From: Streptomyces sp. P3
GTDB taxonomy: Bacteria; Actinomycetota; Actinomycetes; Streptomycetales; Streptomycetaceae
Reading direction: 5' to 3'
Length of the DNA: 64,000 nt
Assembly: GCA_016893485.2 (NCBI GenBank)
Contig: JAFEKX020000001.1
Location: 9,627,501-9,691,500 of the forward strand
The notes beneath the pieces are model-generated. The model was given only the letters and a program-made list of their open reading frames with translations. It had not been told where the DNA came from and did no database searches. The position numbers and the translations under genes are program-made. Below, in pieces: positions 7,890 to 16,038 of this stretch (position 1 is the stretch's first letter; each line of letters begins with the position of its first letter).

Positions 7890-9557
7890 GTGACACAAGC
7901 GGTTCACGGCTTCGACGACGACGACGTCGAAGCCATGACCATGTACGACGCCGCTCTGGCTGAGTTCACCGATGCCCTCAACCGTCTGCACATCGAGTTC
8001 GGGGCTCCCACCTACAGCCAGATCGTCAAGGCGTCGGAGCGTCCGAAACTGAGCAGGGCCGGCATCAACGAGGTGCTGGCCGGCAAACGCCTTCCCTCCC
8101 TGGACGCCCTCATCGAGTTCGTCCGTGTCGTCACCAACTCCGCCGCCCAGACACGCGGTACGGCGCCGGGTCACACGGCCCATCCGGAGCGCGTGGGCGA
8201 ATGGCGCGAGCGGTGGAGAGACGTCAAGTACCGGCAACGAGAAGTGCAGGGACCGGCACGGCGGGTTCGGCGCGCTACCAAAGCTCTGATCACAGAGGCT
8301 CTCGCCGAAGCCGAGTCGGTCCGGGCACAGGCACATGAACAGGCAGAACGCATCCAGCACGAGGCACAGGCCCGGGCAGATCACGAGTCCAGCCAGGCAC
8401 GTCAGGACGCAGTCGCCGTGAAGCAACAGGCTGATGAGCTGTGGTCCCGCCTTGAACACGAGGTCCAGGAGCTGCGCCAGCGGACGCAGGACGAGTCGGC
8501 CCGAATCCTTCAGGACGCGGACAAGCGCGCGGAAGATATCGTCCGGATGGCGAACGACCGGCTGTCCGAGGCCGAGGCCAGGGCCCAGGAGATCCTCCAA
8601 CAGGCCAGGGACAGCAACAACTGGCTTCCTACCGTCAAGAGGTCCGAGGCTTTACGTACGCTGCGGGACACGGCACAGGATGTTGCCCGCAGGCAGCTGC
8701 CTGAACTGATCAACGTCCTGTCCCAGACGAATCCGCAGGACGTAGACCTCTCGGTCACGTCCGTAGGCACCTTCTCCAGTGAAGAAATCAATCAAGTTGC
8801 CCGGGCATTTGACGACGTGCACCGTGAGGCGGTCCGACTGGCAGCCGAGCAGGCGCTGCTACGGGGCAACGTCAACGCGATGTTCACCAACCTCTCGCGC
8901 CGTTCCCAGCGCCTCATCCAGCGTCAGCTCTCGCTCATCTCCGAGCTGGAGTCCCGCGAGGCCGACCCGGACCTTCGCGACGCGCTCTTCAAGCTCGACC
9001 ACCTCGCGACCCGCATGCGCCGTAACGGTGAGAACCTCCTGGTCCTCGCCGGTGAAGAGCCCGGCCGCCGCTGGACCCGTCCGGTCCCGCTGGTCGACGT
9101 GCTCCCGCGCCGCCGCCTCCGAGGTGGAGCAGTACGAGCGCATCGAGCTGGCCTCCGTGCCGACCACCGAGGTCGCCGGCCGCGTGGTCAACGACCTCGT
9201 GCACCTCCTCGCCGAGCTGCTGGAGAACGCGACTTCGTTCTCCTCGCCGCAGACGAAGGTCAAGGTCACCGGTCACGCGCTGCCCGACGGCCGGATGCTG
9301 ATCGAGATCCACGACACCGGCATCGGCCTCACCCCGAGGACCTCGCCGCGATCAACGAGCGGCTGGCGTCGCCGCCCACCGTGGACGTCTCGGTCTCCCG
9401 CCGCATGGGTCTGTTCCTGGCCGGATATCTGGCGCAGCGCCACGGCATCCGCATCCAGCTGCGCCCCTCCGCCACCGACGGTACGACCGCGCTGGTCATG
9501 CTGCCTGGTGATGTGGTGGAGGCAGCTGCTGCGCCCCAGCAGGGCCCGACGGGATGA
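7890..9557 (+). CDS. Soluble HTH-coiled-coil-histidine kinase chimera, two frameshifts
   Basis: The protein is about 556 residues. Residues 18-85 match the helical HTH-like module found at the N-terminus of many Streptomyces signalling proteins (FGAPTYSQIVKASE, then RLPSLDALIEFVRVV). Residues 115-245 form a long coiled coil rich in Glu, Ala and Gln (AEAESVRAQAHEQAERIQ). From residue 260 on it is the cytoplasmic half of a conservon (CvnA/nitrate-sensor) type kinase: FDDVHREAVRLAAEQ, NVNAMFTNLSRRSQRLIQRQ, then the ATPase N box LLENATSFSSP and G box HDTGIGLTP. The usual extracellular sensor and membrane segments are absent. The frame shifts near 9100 (extra C) and returns near 9335 (missing G). 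GTG 7890 is chosen for the GGGGA 4 nt upstream. No roadblock (CvnB) partner is present. Confidence 0.8.
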   Translation: MTQAVHGFDDDDVEAMTMYDAALAEFTDALNRLHIEFGAPTYSQIVKASERPKLSRAGINEVLAGKRLPSLDALIEFVRVVTNSAAQTRGTAPGHTAHPERVGEWRERWRDVKYRQREVQGPARRVRRATKALITEALAEAESVRAQAHEQAERIQHEAQARADHESSQARQDAVAVKQQADELWSRLEHEVQELRQRTQDESARILQDADKRAEDIVRMANDRLSEAEARAQEILQQARDSNNWLPTVKRSEALRTLRDTAQDVARRQLPELINVLSQTNPQDVDLSVTSVGTFSSEEINQVARAFDDVHREAVRLAAEQALLRGNVNAMFTNLSRRSQRLIQRQLSLISELESREADPDLRDALFKLDHLATRMRRNGENLLVLAGEEPGRRWTRPVPLVDVLPRRRLRGGAVRAHRAGLRADHRGRRPRGQRPRAPPRRAAGERDFVLLAADEGQGHRSRAARRPDADRDPRHRHRPHPEDLAAINERLASPPTVDVSVSRRMGLFLAGYLAQRHGIRIQLRPSATDGTTALVMLPGDVVEAAAAPQQGPTG

Positions 9558-9747
9558 GGAGTTCATTCCGACGAGAGCCCTTGTCAGGTCTGACGACCCG
9601 GCGGCTGTGGTGGGTGACGGGTCAGCACAGGCGGACCACGGTGACCACCGCGAGGACCTTGGCAGAGCCCTGGGCAAGAAAGTCTGACCGGCAGGGCAGT
9701 CGAATCCCCTTCCGCACCCGTCTTTACGGGGAACAAGGGAGGGCACT

Positions 9748-10293
9748 TTGAACGCCGACGATGAACGTGACTTCCGCGAGTTCGTGGCGGCGCGGTCGAG
9801 ATCGCTGCTGCACACGGCCTATCTGCTGACCGGGGACTGGGAGCAGGGCCGCGACCTGGTTCAGACCGCACTTGCCTCCACCGCCCGGCGTTGGTCACGG
9901 CTGCGCGACCGGCAGCAGCCGGAGATCTATGTGCGCCGGGCGATCTACCACGCGCAGGTGGACCGCTTCCGGCTGCTCAGCTGGGGACGGGAGACGGTCA
10001 CCGACACCCTGCCGGACCAGCCGTCCGCGCAGGGCACCACCTGGGCAGACAGCGTGGTCCAGCGCCACGACATCATGGCCGCGCTGCGGCGGCTGCCCAG
10101 GCGCCAGCGCGCGGTGATCGTGCTGCGCTACTTCGAGGACCTGCCGGACGCCGAGATCGCCGCGATCCTGGGCATCGCCCAGGGCACCGTCCGCAGCCAG
10201 ACCCACAAGGCCCTGGCCTCCCTCCGCACCACCTTGGCCGAGGCAGAGCCGTCGGCCTCCTCCGCTGCCTCCGGAAGGGGCGACACCGCATGA
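9748..10293 (+). CDS. SigE-family ECF-type RNA polymerase sigma factor
   Basis: This intact protein of 181 residues starts at TTG 9748, with AAGGGAGGG about 5 nt upstream. Region 2 is seen as FVAARSRSLLHTAYLLTG and GRDLVQTALASTARRW. Region 4 is LRRLPRRQRAVIVLRYF followed by DAEIAAILGIAQGTVRS, the helix-turn-helix that reads the -35 element. It belongs to the actinobacterial SigE (70 kDa-related ECF) group. Its stop overlaps the next gene's start (ATGA), which implies translational coupling to the membrane protein downstream; that protein is the best candidate for a signalling partner. Confidence 0.92.
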   Translation: MNADDERDFREFVAARSRSLLHTAYLLTGDWEQGRDLVQTALASTARRWSRLRDRQQPEIYVRRAIYHAQVDRFRLLSWGRETVTDTLPDQPSAQGTTWADSVVQRHDIMAALRRLPRRQRAVIVLRYFEDLPDAEIAAILGIAQGTVRSQTHKALASLRTTLAEAEPSASSAASGRGDTA

Positions 10294-10991
10294 ACGACTC
10301 GACCGAACACCCACTGCACGATGCCTTGCACGCCCATGTCCGGGAGAGCGGCGGTCATGCCGCCGACCCCTATCTGGTCGGCCTGGCCGACGGCGCGTTG
10401 CAGGTCGCCCGGCGGCGGCAACGGCTGGCCCGCGCCGGGGCCGGCATCGCCGCAGCCGCCGTGCTCGCCACCGTCTGGGTGGCTGTCGCGGACGGCGCGA
10501 CCCAGCGCGCGCACGTGGTGCAGCCCGCCACAGGGGACACGAGGAACGCCGAGAAGGCGGCCCTGATCTCCATCCTGCCGGTCACCTCGGCCACGGATAA
10601 CGCCTGCACCCCCGGCAGCGGGGCTACACCGTGCCCGCGAGCGCGACCCACCCGGCGGTGTGCGTCCATGCCGACCGGGCCAGGGGGCATGATCGACGTC
10701 CATGCCGCCTCCGCCAAGGCCGCCCGGAGCACCCAGATCGGCACCTGGCGGGTCGAGGTGACCCTCGGCCCCGCCGACCGGACCCGTTTCGCCGCCCTCA
10801 CCGGTTCCATCGCAGCGAACTCGGCCCCGCGCAACGAATTCGCCATCGTCATCGACGGCAAGCTCTGGGGCAGGCCCTACGTGAACTCCTCGATCACCGG
10901 CGGCCGTCTGGATATCGTCGGGGTCTACGACGGAGACCTCACCAGCGCCACCGCCCACGACCTCGCCCTCCGGCTGGATACCGGCAGGTGA
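10290..10991 (+). CDS. SecD-like membrane protein coupled to the sigma factor, frameshifted middle
   Basis: The protein has about 233 residues. An N-terminal soluble stretch (DPYLVGLADGALQVARRRQR) precedes one membrane segment (AGAGIAAAAVLATVWVAVA), so the C-terminus should be outside. The outer part resembles the P1 head domain of SecD: GTWRVEVTLGPADRTRFAAL, then IVIDGKLWGRPYVN and SITGGRLDI. Between about 10620 and 10690 the frame leaves and returns; one G and then two G added to G runs would give GYTVPASATHPAVCVHADRA. The gene overlaps the sigma gene by ATGA. An anti-sigma or sensing role is inferred from the position, not from a known zinc anti-sigma motif. Confidence 0.75.
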   Translation: MNDSTEHPLHDALHAHVRESGGHAADPYLVGLADGALQVARRRQRLARAGAGIAAAAVLATVWVAVADGATQRAHVVQPATGDTRNAEKAALISILPVTSATDNACTPGSGATPCPRARPTRRCASMPTGPGGMIDVHAASAKAARSTQIGTWRVEVTLGPADRTRFAALTGSIAANSAPRNEFAIVIDGKLWGRPYVNSSITGGRLDIVGVYDGDLTSATAHDLALRLDTGR

Positions 10992-10997
10992 CCCGCT

Positions 10998-11326
10998 CTT
11001 CCTGAGGCAGGAGAGCGAGCCGGTCGGCGCCGTCCCCGGCGAGTGCGCGGACGGCCACGGCGACCGGCTCGCTCATGGACACGCTCTCCATCCACGCGAG
11101 CCCGGCCGGCGGCGTGAGCGCCCGCCGGTCCAGGGAGGAGCCGGGGTCCAGCAATGGCCGCGCTGCTCACCAGCCCGGACACCTGCTGCTCCATGTCGTC
11201 GGCGGCGAGCGGGAAAGGAGCCGGTGCGGCGGGGACGGTGCCGGCGAGAGAGGCGAGGACCAGGTCCACGGGGGCGGTCTCTCCGGCGATCTGGTCGCCA
11301 TCGGCCAGCCGGGCATGTCTGGGCAT
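10998..11326 (-). pseudogene. Truncated copy of a hypothetical gene (paralogue at 22957-23401)
   Basis: The segments DGDQIAGETAPVDLVLASLA and LTPPAGLAWMESVSMSEPVA align with DADQVPGETATVDLVLAYLA and MPPTGLAWLESVPTTEPVA in the copy near 23 kb. The frame breaks near 11150, and the C-terminus stops matching after LPQEERV, where the DNA runs into the end of the SecD-like gene. About 40 C-terminal residues are therefore lost. The function is unknown. Confidence 0.6.
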
Positions 11327-11422
11327 GCCCGGCCAATGATCCCAGGGCGGCAAGGTTCGGCCGTACCGCCGGATCACGGTCTTGGGCCTGTCCGGCGGAT
11401 CATGTGACTTCCGGGAGATCCG

Positions 11423-12209
11423 TTGGTTGGCGTGTTCATGCGGCGGGGAGATCTCACGAACGAGGAGTGGGTCCGGCTGAAGCCGCATTTGCCGAAGTCC
11501 GGGCAGCGCGGCGGCCGTTGGGCTGGCCACCGTAGGGTCATCGACGGGATCCTGTACCGGAATCGGACCGGGGTGCCGTGGCGGGATCTGCGTGTGCGCT
11601 TCGGGAAGTGGAAGACCGTGTACGAGCGGCACAGACGCCGGTCGGCGGACGGCACATGGGACAAGCTCTTCGCGTCCTTCCTTGCCGACGCCGACGCGCC
11701 GCATCGACTGGTCCATGGTGAGCGTGGACTCCACTGCTTGCCGAGCTCACCAGCACGCGCCGTCCATCTTGCTGGTGAAGGTGGCCGTCGCCCGCTGTCC
11801 CTGCTGATCACTCCGGGCCAGTGGGGTGACGCCCCGCAGCTCATCCTCGTCATGGACCGCGTTCGCGTCGGCCGGTTCGGCGGAGCCGCCCTCGCACCTG
11901 GCCGGAGCATCTCGGCGGTGACAAGGCGTACTCCTCCCGGCGAAACCGCCGCTACCTGCGCAGGCGCCAGATCAAGCACACCATCCCCATCCCTGAACCG
12001 GAGAACCAGCGAGCCAACCCGAAACGCCGTGGCAGCGAGGGTGGACGGCCTGCCGGTTTCGACAAGACGATCTACAAGCGGAGGAACGTAGTCGAGAGGA
12101 CGATCGATGCGCTGAAGAACTTCCGGGCCGTGGCCACGCGGTTCGACAAGCGGGCCTACGTCTTCCACGGCACGGTCACCGTGGCAGCGATCCGCCTTTG
12201 GCTCCGCTC
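11423..12209 (+). pseudogene. IS5-family transposase remnant
   Basis: The N-terminus is typical of IS5/IS4-type transposases (DLTNEEWVRLKPHLPKSG, RRVIDGILYRNRTGVPWRDL). The middle is damaged, with frame changes and an apparent internal loss after SMVSVDSTACRAHQHAP. The C-terminus reads GGDKAYSSRRNRRYLRRR, then RRNVVERTIDALKNFRAVAT and YVFHGTVTVAAIRLWLRS. Its right end abuts the 3' end of the dinB-like gene at about 12210-12230, so the element probably inserted there. Confidence 0.8.
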
Positions 12210-12744
12210 GCAGCCCGCCCGGCAGGTCTTAGGCGCCGGTGCGCCGTCGACGAGCTCACGCACGACATCGAGGTGGCCGTTGTGGCGGGACGTCTCCTCA
12301 ATGAGGTGGAGGATCACCCACCGGAGGTCGACTTGGCGGCCGTCGCTGATGGGACGCTTGGCCGTTGAGTTCAGGTCGTGGTCGGACACCAGGCGACGGT
12401 ACCGGGCGCTCTGCTCCTCGTACTCGTCCAGAAGCTGGGGCAACGGGATGTCGACTGCTGTCCGCATCTCAGGGTCGGGATCATCGTCGGTCGCCTCGGT
12501 GAGCGGCCCCGCGGGCTCCTCGCCCAGAAACATCACTTGGAACCAGTAGTACTCGACCCAGCGCAGGTGGTTGATCAGCCCGCACAACGTCATCAGCGGT
12601 GAACTCGGGAGCGGGGGCCATGCGGGCGTCTTCGGCGGACACGCCCTCACACTTGGCTCGCGCGGTGTCACGGGCGTAGTCCAGGAAGGTGACCAGCTGC
12701 GTACGTTCGTCCCACGTAGGAGGCGTGTCGGTTCGTTGAGTCAT
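12210..12744 (-). CDS. DinB/DUF664 family protein, 3' end at an IS remnant
   Basis: From ATG 12744 the protein begins QRTDTPPTWDERTQLVTFLD. After a frame change near 12610 it continues LMTLCGLINHLRWVEYYWFQ, then LRWVILHLIEETSRHNGHLD and VVRELVDG. These are the four-helix DinB fold landmarks: a His in the first helix pair (NHLRWVE) and the HxxxxxSRHxGH metal-site helix near the end. DinB proteins are small-thiol-dependent transferase-like proteins. The last few codons merge with the IS5 remnant, so the original stop may be lost. Confidence 0.8.
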
Positions 12745-12849
12745 CGCGAGGAGTTTCCCGCAGCTCGGAACGGGTGTCGACCAAATTGATCGGAAGCGAG
12801 CCGGGATCCGGACCGTAGGGGCGATGGGGGCAGAGCACGTACACCTGCC

Positions 12850-13290
12850 GGGAAGCAGGCCGCGTACGCGCTGGACACACAGGCAGCCGACCGGACGCGC
12901 CGCCCGAAGCCCACCGTTGCCGGGTCGCTGACCGAGCTGCGCGTCGGATGGAGGGCATCGGCGATCCGGGCGTTCGGCGTCGGCGTCGTCCTGGCGGTCA
13001 TCGACACCGTCGCCGTGGTGTACGTGATGCGCGGCGTCTTCACGCGCCCCCACCTGCTCGCCGAAGCCCGCCGCTGCCTCGCCTATGCCCTGCGAGGGCG
13101 GCCTCACCAGCCGGGCCTGGACGACCAGATCGTGCAGGCGGTCGTCGACGACTACACCCGCCCTGTCGGGGGCGGCCGGATGATGACCGCCGATCTGCGC
13201 GCCCGCAGCATGCGTCGCGGCCGCTCCGACCGGGAAGCGGACGGTTCCGGTGGGGCCGCCGCCATACTCCGCTGCGGCGGCCCGGCTCGT
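12850..13290 (+). pseudogene. Remnant of a plasmid relaxase (TraA/MobF-like) C-terminal region
   Basis: One open frame reads KQAAYALDTQAADRTRRPKP, TVAGSLTELRVGWRASAIRA, VVYVMRGVFTRPHLLAEARR and RPHQPGLDDQIVQAVVDDYT. From memory these phrases match the C-terminal part of conjugative relaxases of Streptomyces plasmids and integrative elements. The expected longer segment between SAIRAFG and AVVYVMRG is missing, and neither the catalytic N-terminus nor the helicase part is present. It is a decayed piece of a mobile element. The identification rests on pattern memory, so it is tentative. Confidence 0.45.
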
Positions 13291-14081
13291 TACCTCACGT
13301 CGACGAAGTCGCCCGCGGCCGTGGCCGGGCCGGTGGTGGCGGTGCCGGTGAACACGAAGCGGAAGTAACCGTCGGTCTTCGCCTTGGTGGTGGTCTTCAG
13401 CGAGCCGCCGGATCCGCTGGTGACGGTCTTCAGCGCGGTGTAGACGGAGCTGCCCTTCTTGCGGAACTGGAGCTGGACCGGCCGGCCCTGGTAGCCGGTG
13501 TGGCTGCCGCTTTCCCAGTTGGCGCGGGTCAGCTTCCCGGTCACCGTGATCGTCCTGCCCTTCTTCACCGGCTCGGGCGAGGCGTTGACGGTCACCTTGG
13601 CCGACCGCTTGATGTCGGCCGTGCCGGCGACGTCGGTCTCCGTCCAGTCGTCGCTGGTGTCCTGTGCCCCGGCGAGCACCTTCCAGGTGCCGGCGAGGGC
13701 GTTGTGGTCGACGTCCCGTACGGCGTCCACGGTGAAACTCACCTTGCACGTGGAGGTGGTCGGGTCGGCCGCCGAGACCACGCAGGTGCCCGTCGGCGGG
13801 TACTGCGGCAGGATGCCGTCGGCGTCGTCGGTGTTGGGGCCGTGCCACAGATAGGCCCAGGAAGCGGTGATGCCCTCCGGGTCCTGTGCCGTCCACGTGA
13901 TCGTGACGGTCTTTCTGGTGGTCGGGCCGAGCACGATGTCCTTGCCGCCGTTGACCACGACATGCGAGAACGTGGTGCTGTCGGCGGCGGCCGGGTCCGC
14001 CGCGTGTGCGGTGGCCGGAAGCACCGACGCGGAAAGGGTGGCCGTCAGGAAAGTGACGGCGACGGTCGGGCGCATGCGCAT
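13290..14081 (-). CDS. Secreted protein with C-terminal Ig-like domain
   Basis: This intact protein of 263 residues begins with a Sec signal peptide (MRMRPTVAVTFLTATLSASV, cleavage expected after PATAHA). The mature N-terminal half contains a beta-rich region (SHVVVNGGKDIVLGPTTRKT; two cysteines in TGTCVVS and STCKVS probably form a disulfide). The C-terminal half, from KVTVNASPEPVKKGRTITV, resembles Ig/cohesin-like stalk repeats of Streptomyces extracellular proteins (GRPVQLQFRKKGSSVY, DGYFRFVFTG). It may belong to the DUF5707 group, but I am not certain. The first ATG (14081) and the third codon ATG are both possible starts. Confidence 0.8.
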   Translation of the reverse strand: MRMRPTVAVTFLTATLSASVLPATAHAADPAAADSTTFSHVVVNGGKDIVLGPTTRKTVTITWTAQDPEGITASWAYLWHGPNTDDADGILPQYPPTGTCVVSAADPTTSTCKVSFTVDAVRDVDHNALAGTWKVLAGAQDTSDDWTETDVAGTADIKRSAKVTVNASPEPVKKGRTITVTGKLTRANWESGSHTGYQGRPVQLQFRKKGSSVYTALKTVTSGSGGSLKTTTKAKTDGYFRFVFTGTATTGPATAAGDFVDVR

Positions 14082-14243
14082 GAAGTCCCCCCTCGGGACG
14101 CCGGGTTCGCCGTTTCCCCGTGTACGACGAAACCTGATGGTGTGTCATCGATGGCTAGACCCGCGAGGGGTGCTCCCGGTTGCCCTGCCAGCGGCACGCA
14201 TATCGCGTCGTGGGTTCCCGGGCACCCCATAGGGTCACCAGCC

Positions 14244-14516
14244 ATGTCTCCACGTCTTCGCATGCGCCGAGCGCTGCCGGCAGCGCTGCGCGCGCGTGAC
14301 AAGGCCGAAGTCAGCCCTCTTCGTACCACCCTTGCCGCGCTCGACAACGCCGAGGCGGTGCCCGTGGAGGACACCGCGCCGCGCGGCCTGGCCCCTGAGC
14401 AGTCGCCGGTCGGAGCCGGCGCCAACGAAGCGGCCCGGCATGAACTGAGCGAGGACGACGCGGTCGAGGTCGTGAAGCGGAAGTGGCCGAACGACTGGAT
14501 GCCGCGGCGCAGTTGA
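14244..14516 (+). pseudogene. GatB/YqeY-like protein, C-terminally truncated
   Basis: The first 70 residues match the YqeY family (LRARDKAEVSPLRTTLAALD, NAEAVPVED, then ARHELSEDD). The usual C-terminal half, which carries the helical tail of GatB-related proteins, is missing. After VEVVKRKWPND the sequence is unrelated and stops, 20 bp before an IS-derived element. The truncation probably came with the insertion or an associated deletion. Confidence 0.6.
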
Positions 14517-14536
14517 CCGCTCCCGCGCACGCTCTA

Positions 14537-14875
14537 GGGCGTGTCTCTTTGATGGGTTGGTCAGTTGATCGGACCGCGCGTACTCCTCCCGTGGCATCCG
14601 CAATCACTTGAGGCGTCGGGGCGTCCGTGCGGTCATCCCGCAGCCGTCCGACCAGATCGGCCACCGCCTGCGGCGAGGCCGACGCGGTGGCCGTCCGCCC
14701 GGCTTCGACAGCGAGGCATACAAGCAGCGGAACACCGTCGAGCGGTGCATCAACCACCTCAAGCAGTGGCGCGGCCTGGCCACACGAACCGACAAGCTCG
14801 CGATCGCCTACCAGGCCGCACTCCACCTCGCCGGCATTCTCATCTGGACCCGACGCTGACCAAAGAGAAAGAACC
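14537..14875 (+). mobile_element. MITE-like internally deleted IS5-type element (339 bp)
   Basis: Both ends match the complete element at 17336-18249: GGGCGTGTCTCTTTGATGGG at the left and CAAAGAGAAAGAACC at the right. It is flanked by TA on each side, as the complete copy is. About 40 bp of the left end is joined directly to the last third of the transposase gene (TVERCINHLKQWRGLATRTD is still readable), so roughly 575 bp are missing. Such a copy could be moved only by a transposase made elsewhere. Confidence 0.8.
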
Positions 14876-14909
14876 TAATCCTCCCCATCAGCCACATCCA
14901 CGGTCAGCG

Positions 14910-15851
14910 TCAAAGGGAGCGAAGGACGCGGTAGCGGTCCGCCAGGGCGCGCTGAGTTACAGCTGCGCTCTCATCCAGCCATTCGTAGGCATGAGGCGTC
15001 CCGGGATGAACGTGGAGCTCGAGCGGGACGTCGGCGGCCGCCAGTTTCTGCGCGTAGGCAAGGCTCTCGTTCCGCAGGAGATCGAGATCGCCCACCTCGA
15101 TGTAGGCGGCCGCCAGACCACGGGCGTCGCTCAACCGCGCGGGAGAGGTCGTCTCCGAGGCCGGACCATCGGCGCGGGCATTCCAGGAGGTCGCGTTCAT
15201 GCCAGCGGTCCATGCGAGGAAGGGGTCGAGGGCGAGCCGAGCTGGCGACCGTGACCCTATCGTCGAGCATGGGGTACAGCAGTATCTGCTGGGCGATCGT
15301 GATTCCACGGTCCCTCGCCAGGACGGCGGCCGACGCCGCGAGCCCCCGCCCCCGCTGTCACCCATCACGGCGATGCGCGCAGGATCCACCGCCAGTCGGT
15401 CTGCTTCCTCAAGCAGCCACATCACCCCAGCGAAAACGTCCTCGCTGAGCTGCTGGCCTTTTCCCTCGGGGGCCACGCGGTAGCCGACCGACAAGATGGG
15501 GACGGACGTCTCGGCCACATAGACACGCATCCTGCGATCGTAGTGATCGAGGGTGCCGGCCACCTGACCGCCTCCGTGAGCGTAGACGACGGCGGAGCCA
15601 GGACGGGCGCCACCCTTGCTGTACCAACGGGCATCGAGCGAGACGTCACCGCCGACGGGGATGGAGACGTCCTCTCGATCGATACCGGCCGGGACGGGCG
15701 GCACGAGCCTACCCATTTCGGTGTACTGGTAATTGATTCGATCGCGTAGTGCCCGCACATCGTTCGCGGGAGGATCGGGCATGCTCAAAAACTCCGGAGG
15801 GAGTTGCGCCAACGCCTGCGCGAACTGATCATCGAGACGATAATCGGTCAT
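14910..15851 (-). CDS. HSL-type alpha/beta hydrolase (esterase), frameshifted middle
   Basis: This is a carboxylesterase/lipase of the hormone-sensitive-lipase group, about 313 residues. It shows the oxyanion motif YAHGGGQVAGT, the nucleophile motif VMGDSGGG, the acidic residue region YIEVGDLDLLRNE and the catalytic His in HPGTPHAYEW. Between about 15350 and 15230 the frame leaves and returns; the other frame supplies the missing LLYPMLDDRV-type segment. It lies 188 bp downstream of the enoyl-CoA hydratase gene in the same direction and shares its lower GC, so the two were probably acquired together. Confidence 0.82.
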   Translation of the reverse strand: MTDYRLDDQFAQALAQLPPEFLSMPDPPANDVRALRDRINYQYTEMGRLVPPVPAGIDREDVSIPVGGDVSLDARWYSKGGARPGSAVVYAHGGGQVAGTLDHYDRRMRVYVAETSVPILSVGYRVAPEGKGQQLSEDVFAGVMWLLEEADRLAVDPARIAVMGDSGGGGSRRRPPSWRGTVESRSPSRYCCTPCSTIGSRSPARLALDPFLAWTAGMNATSWNARADGPASETTSPARLSDARGLAAAYIEVGDLDLLRNESLAYAQKLAAADVPLELHVHPGTPHAYEWLDESAAVTQRALADRYRVLRSL

Positions 15852-16038
15852 TGGTGTTCTCCTCGAGACGTGGGACGCGGTCGGGGCGCGCCCAATAAAT
15901 TAATGCCGAAGCAGAGCCCGAAGCATGCCCAGGTCACGCCTCCCGCCGCATCTGGTACCCCGAGCGACTGAATGGCCCGCAACGCGTCGAACTCGAAAGG
16001 CGCCGAATTCTTCATTCCATTCACCACAGAGCGAAAGT

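Noticed and set aside
7440..8600. Minus-strand frame of 386 codons opposite the kinase gene
   Set aside because: Composition is that of an antisense shadow; the plus strand shows the HTH and coiled coil.
7890..9557. A full conservon (cvnABCD) locus
   Set aside because: Only the kinase-like half is present; no roadblock, DUF742 or GTPase gene follows.
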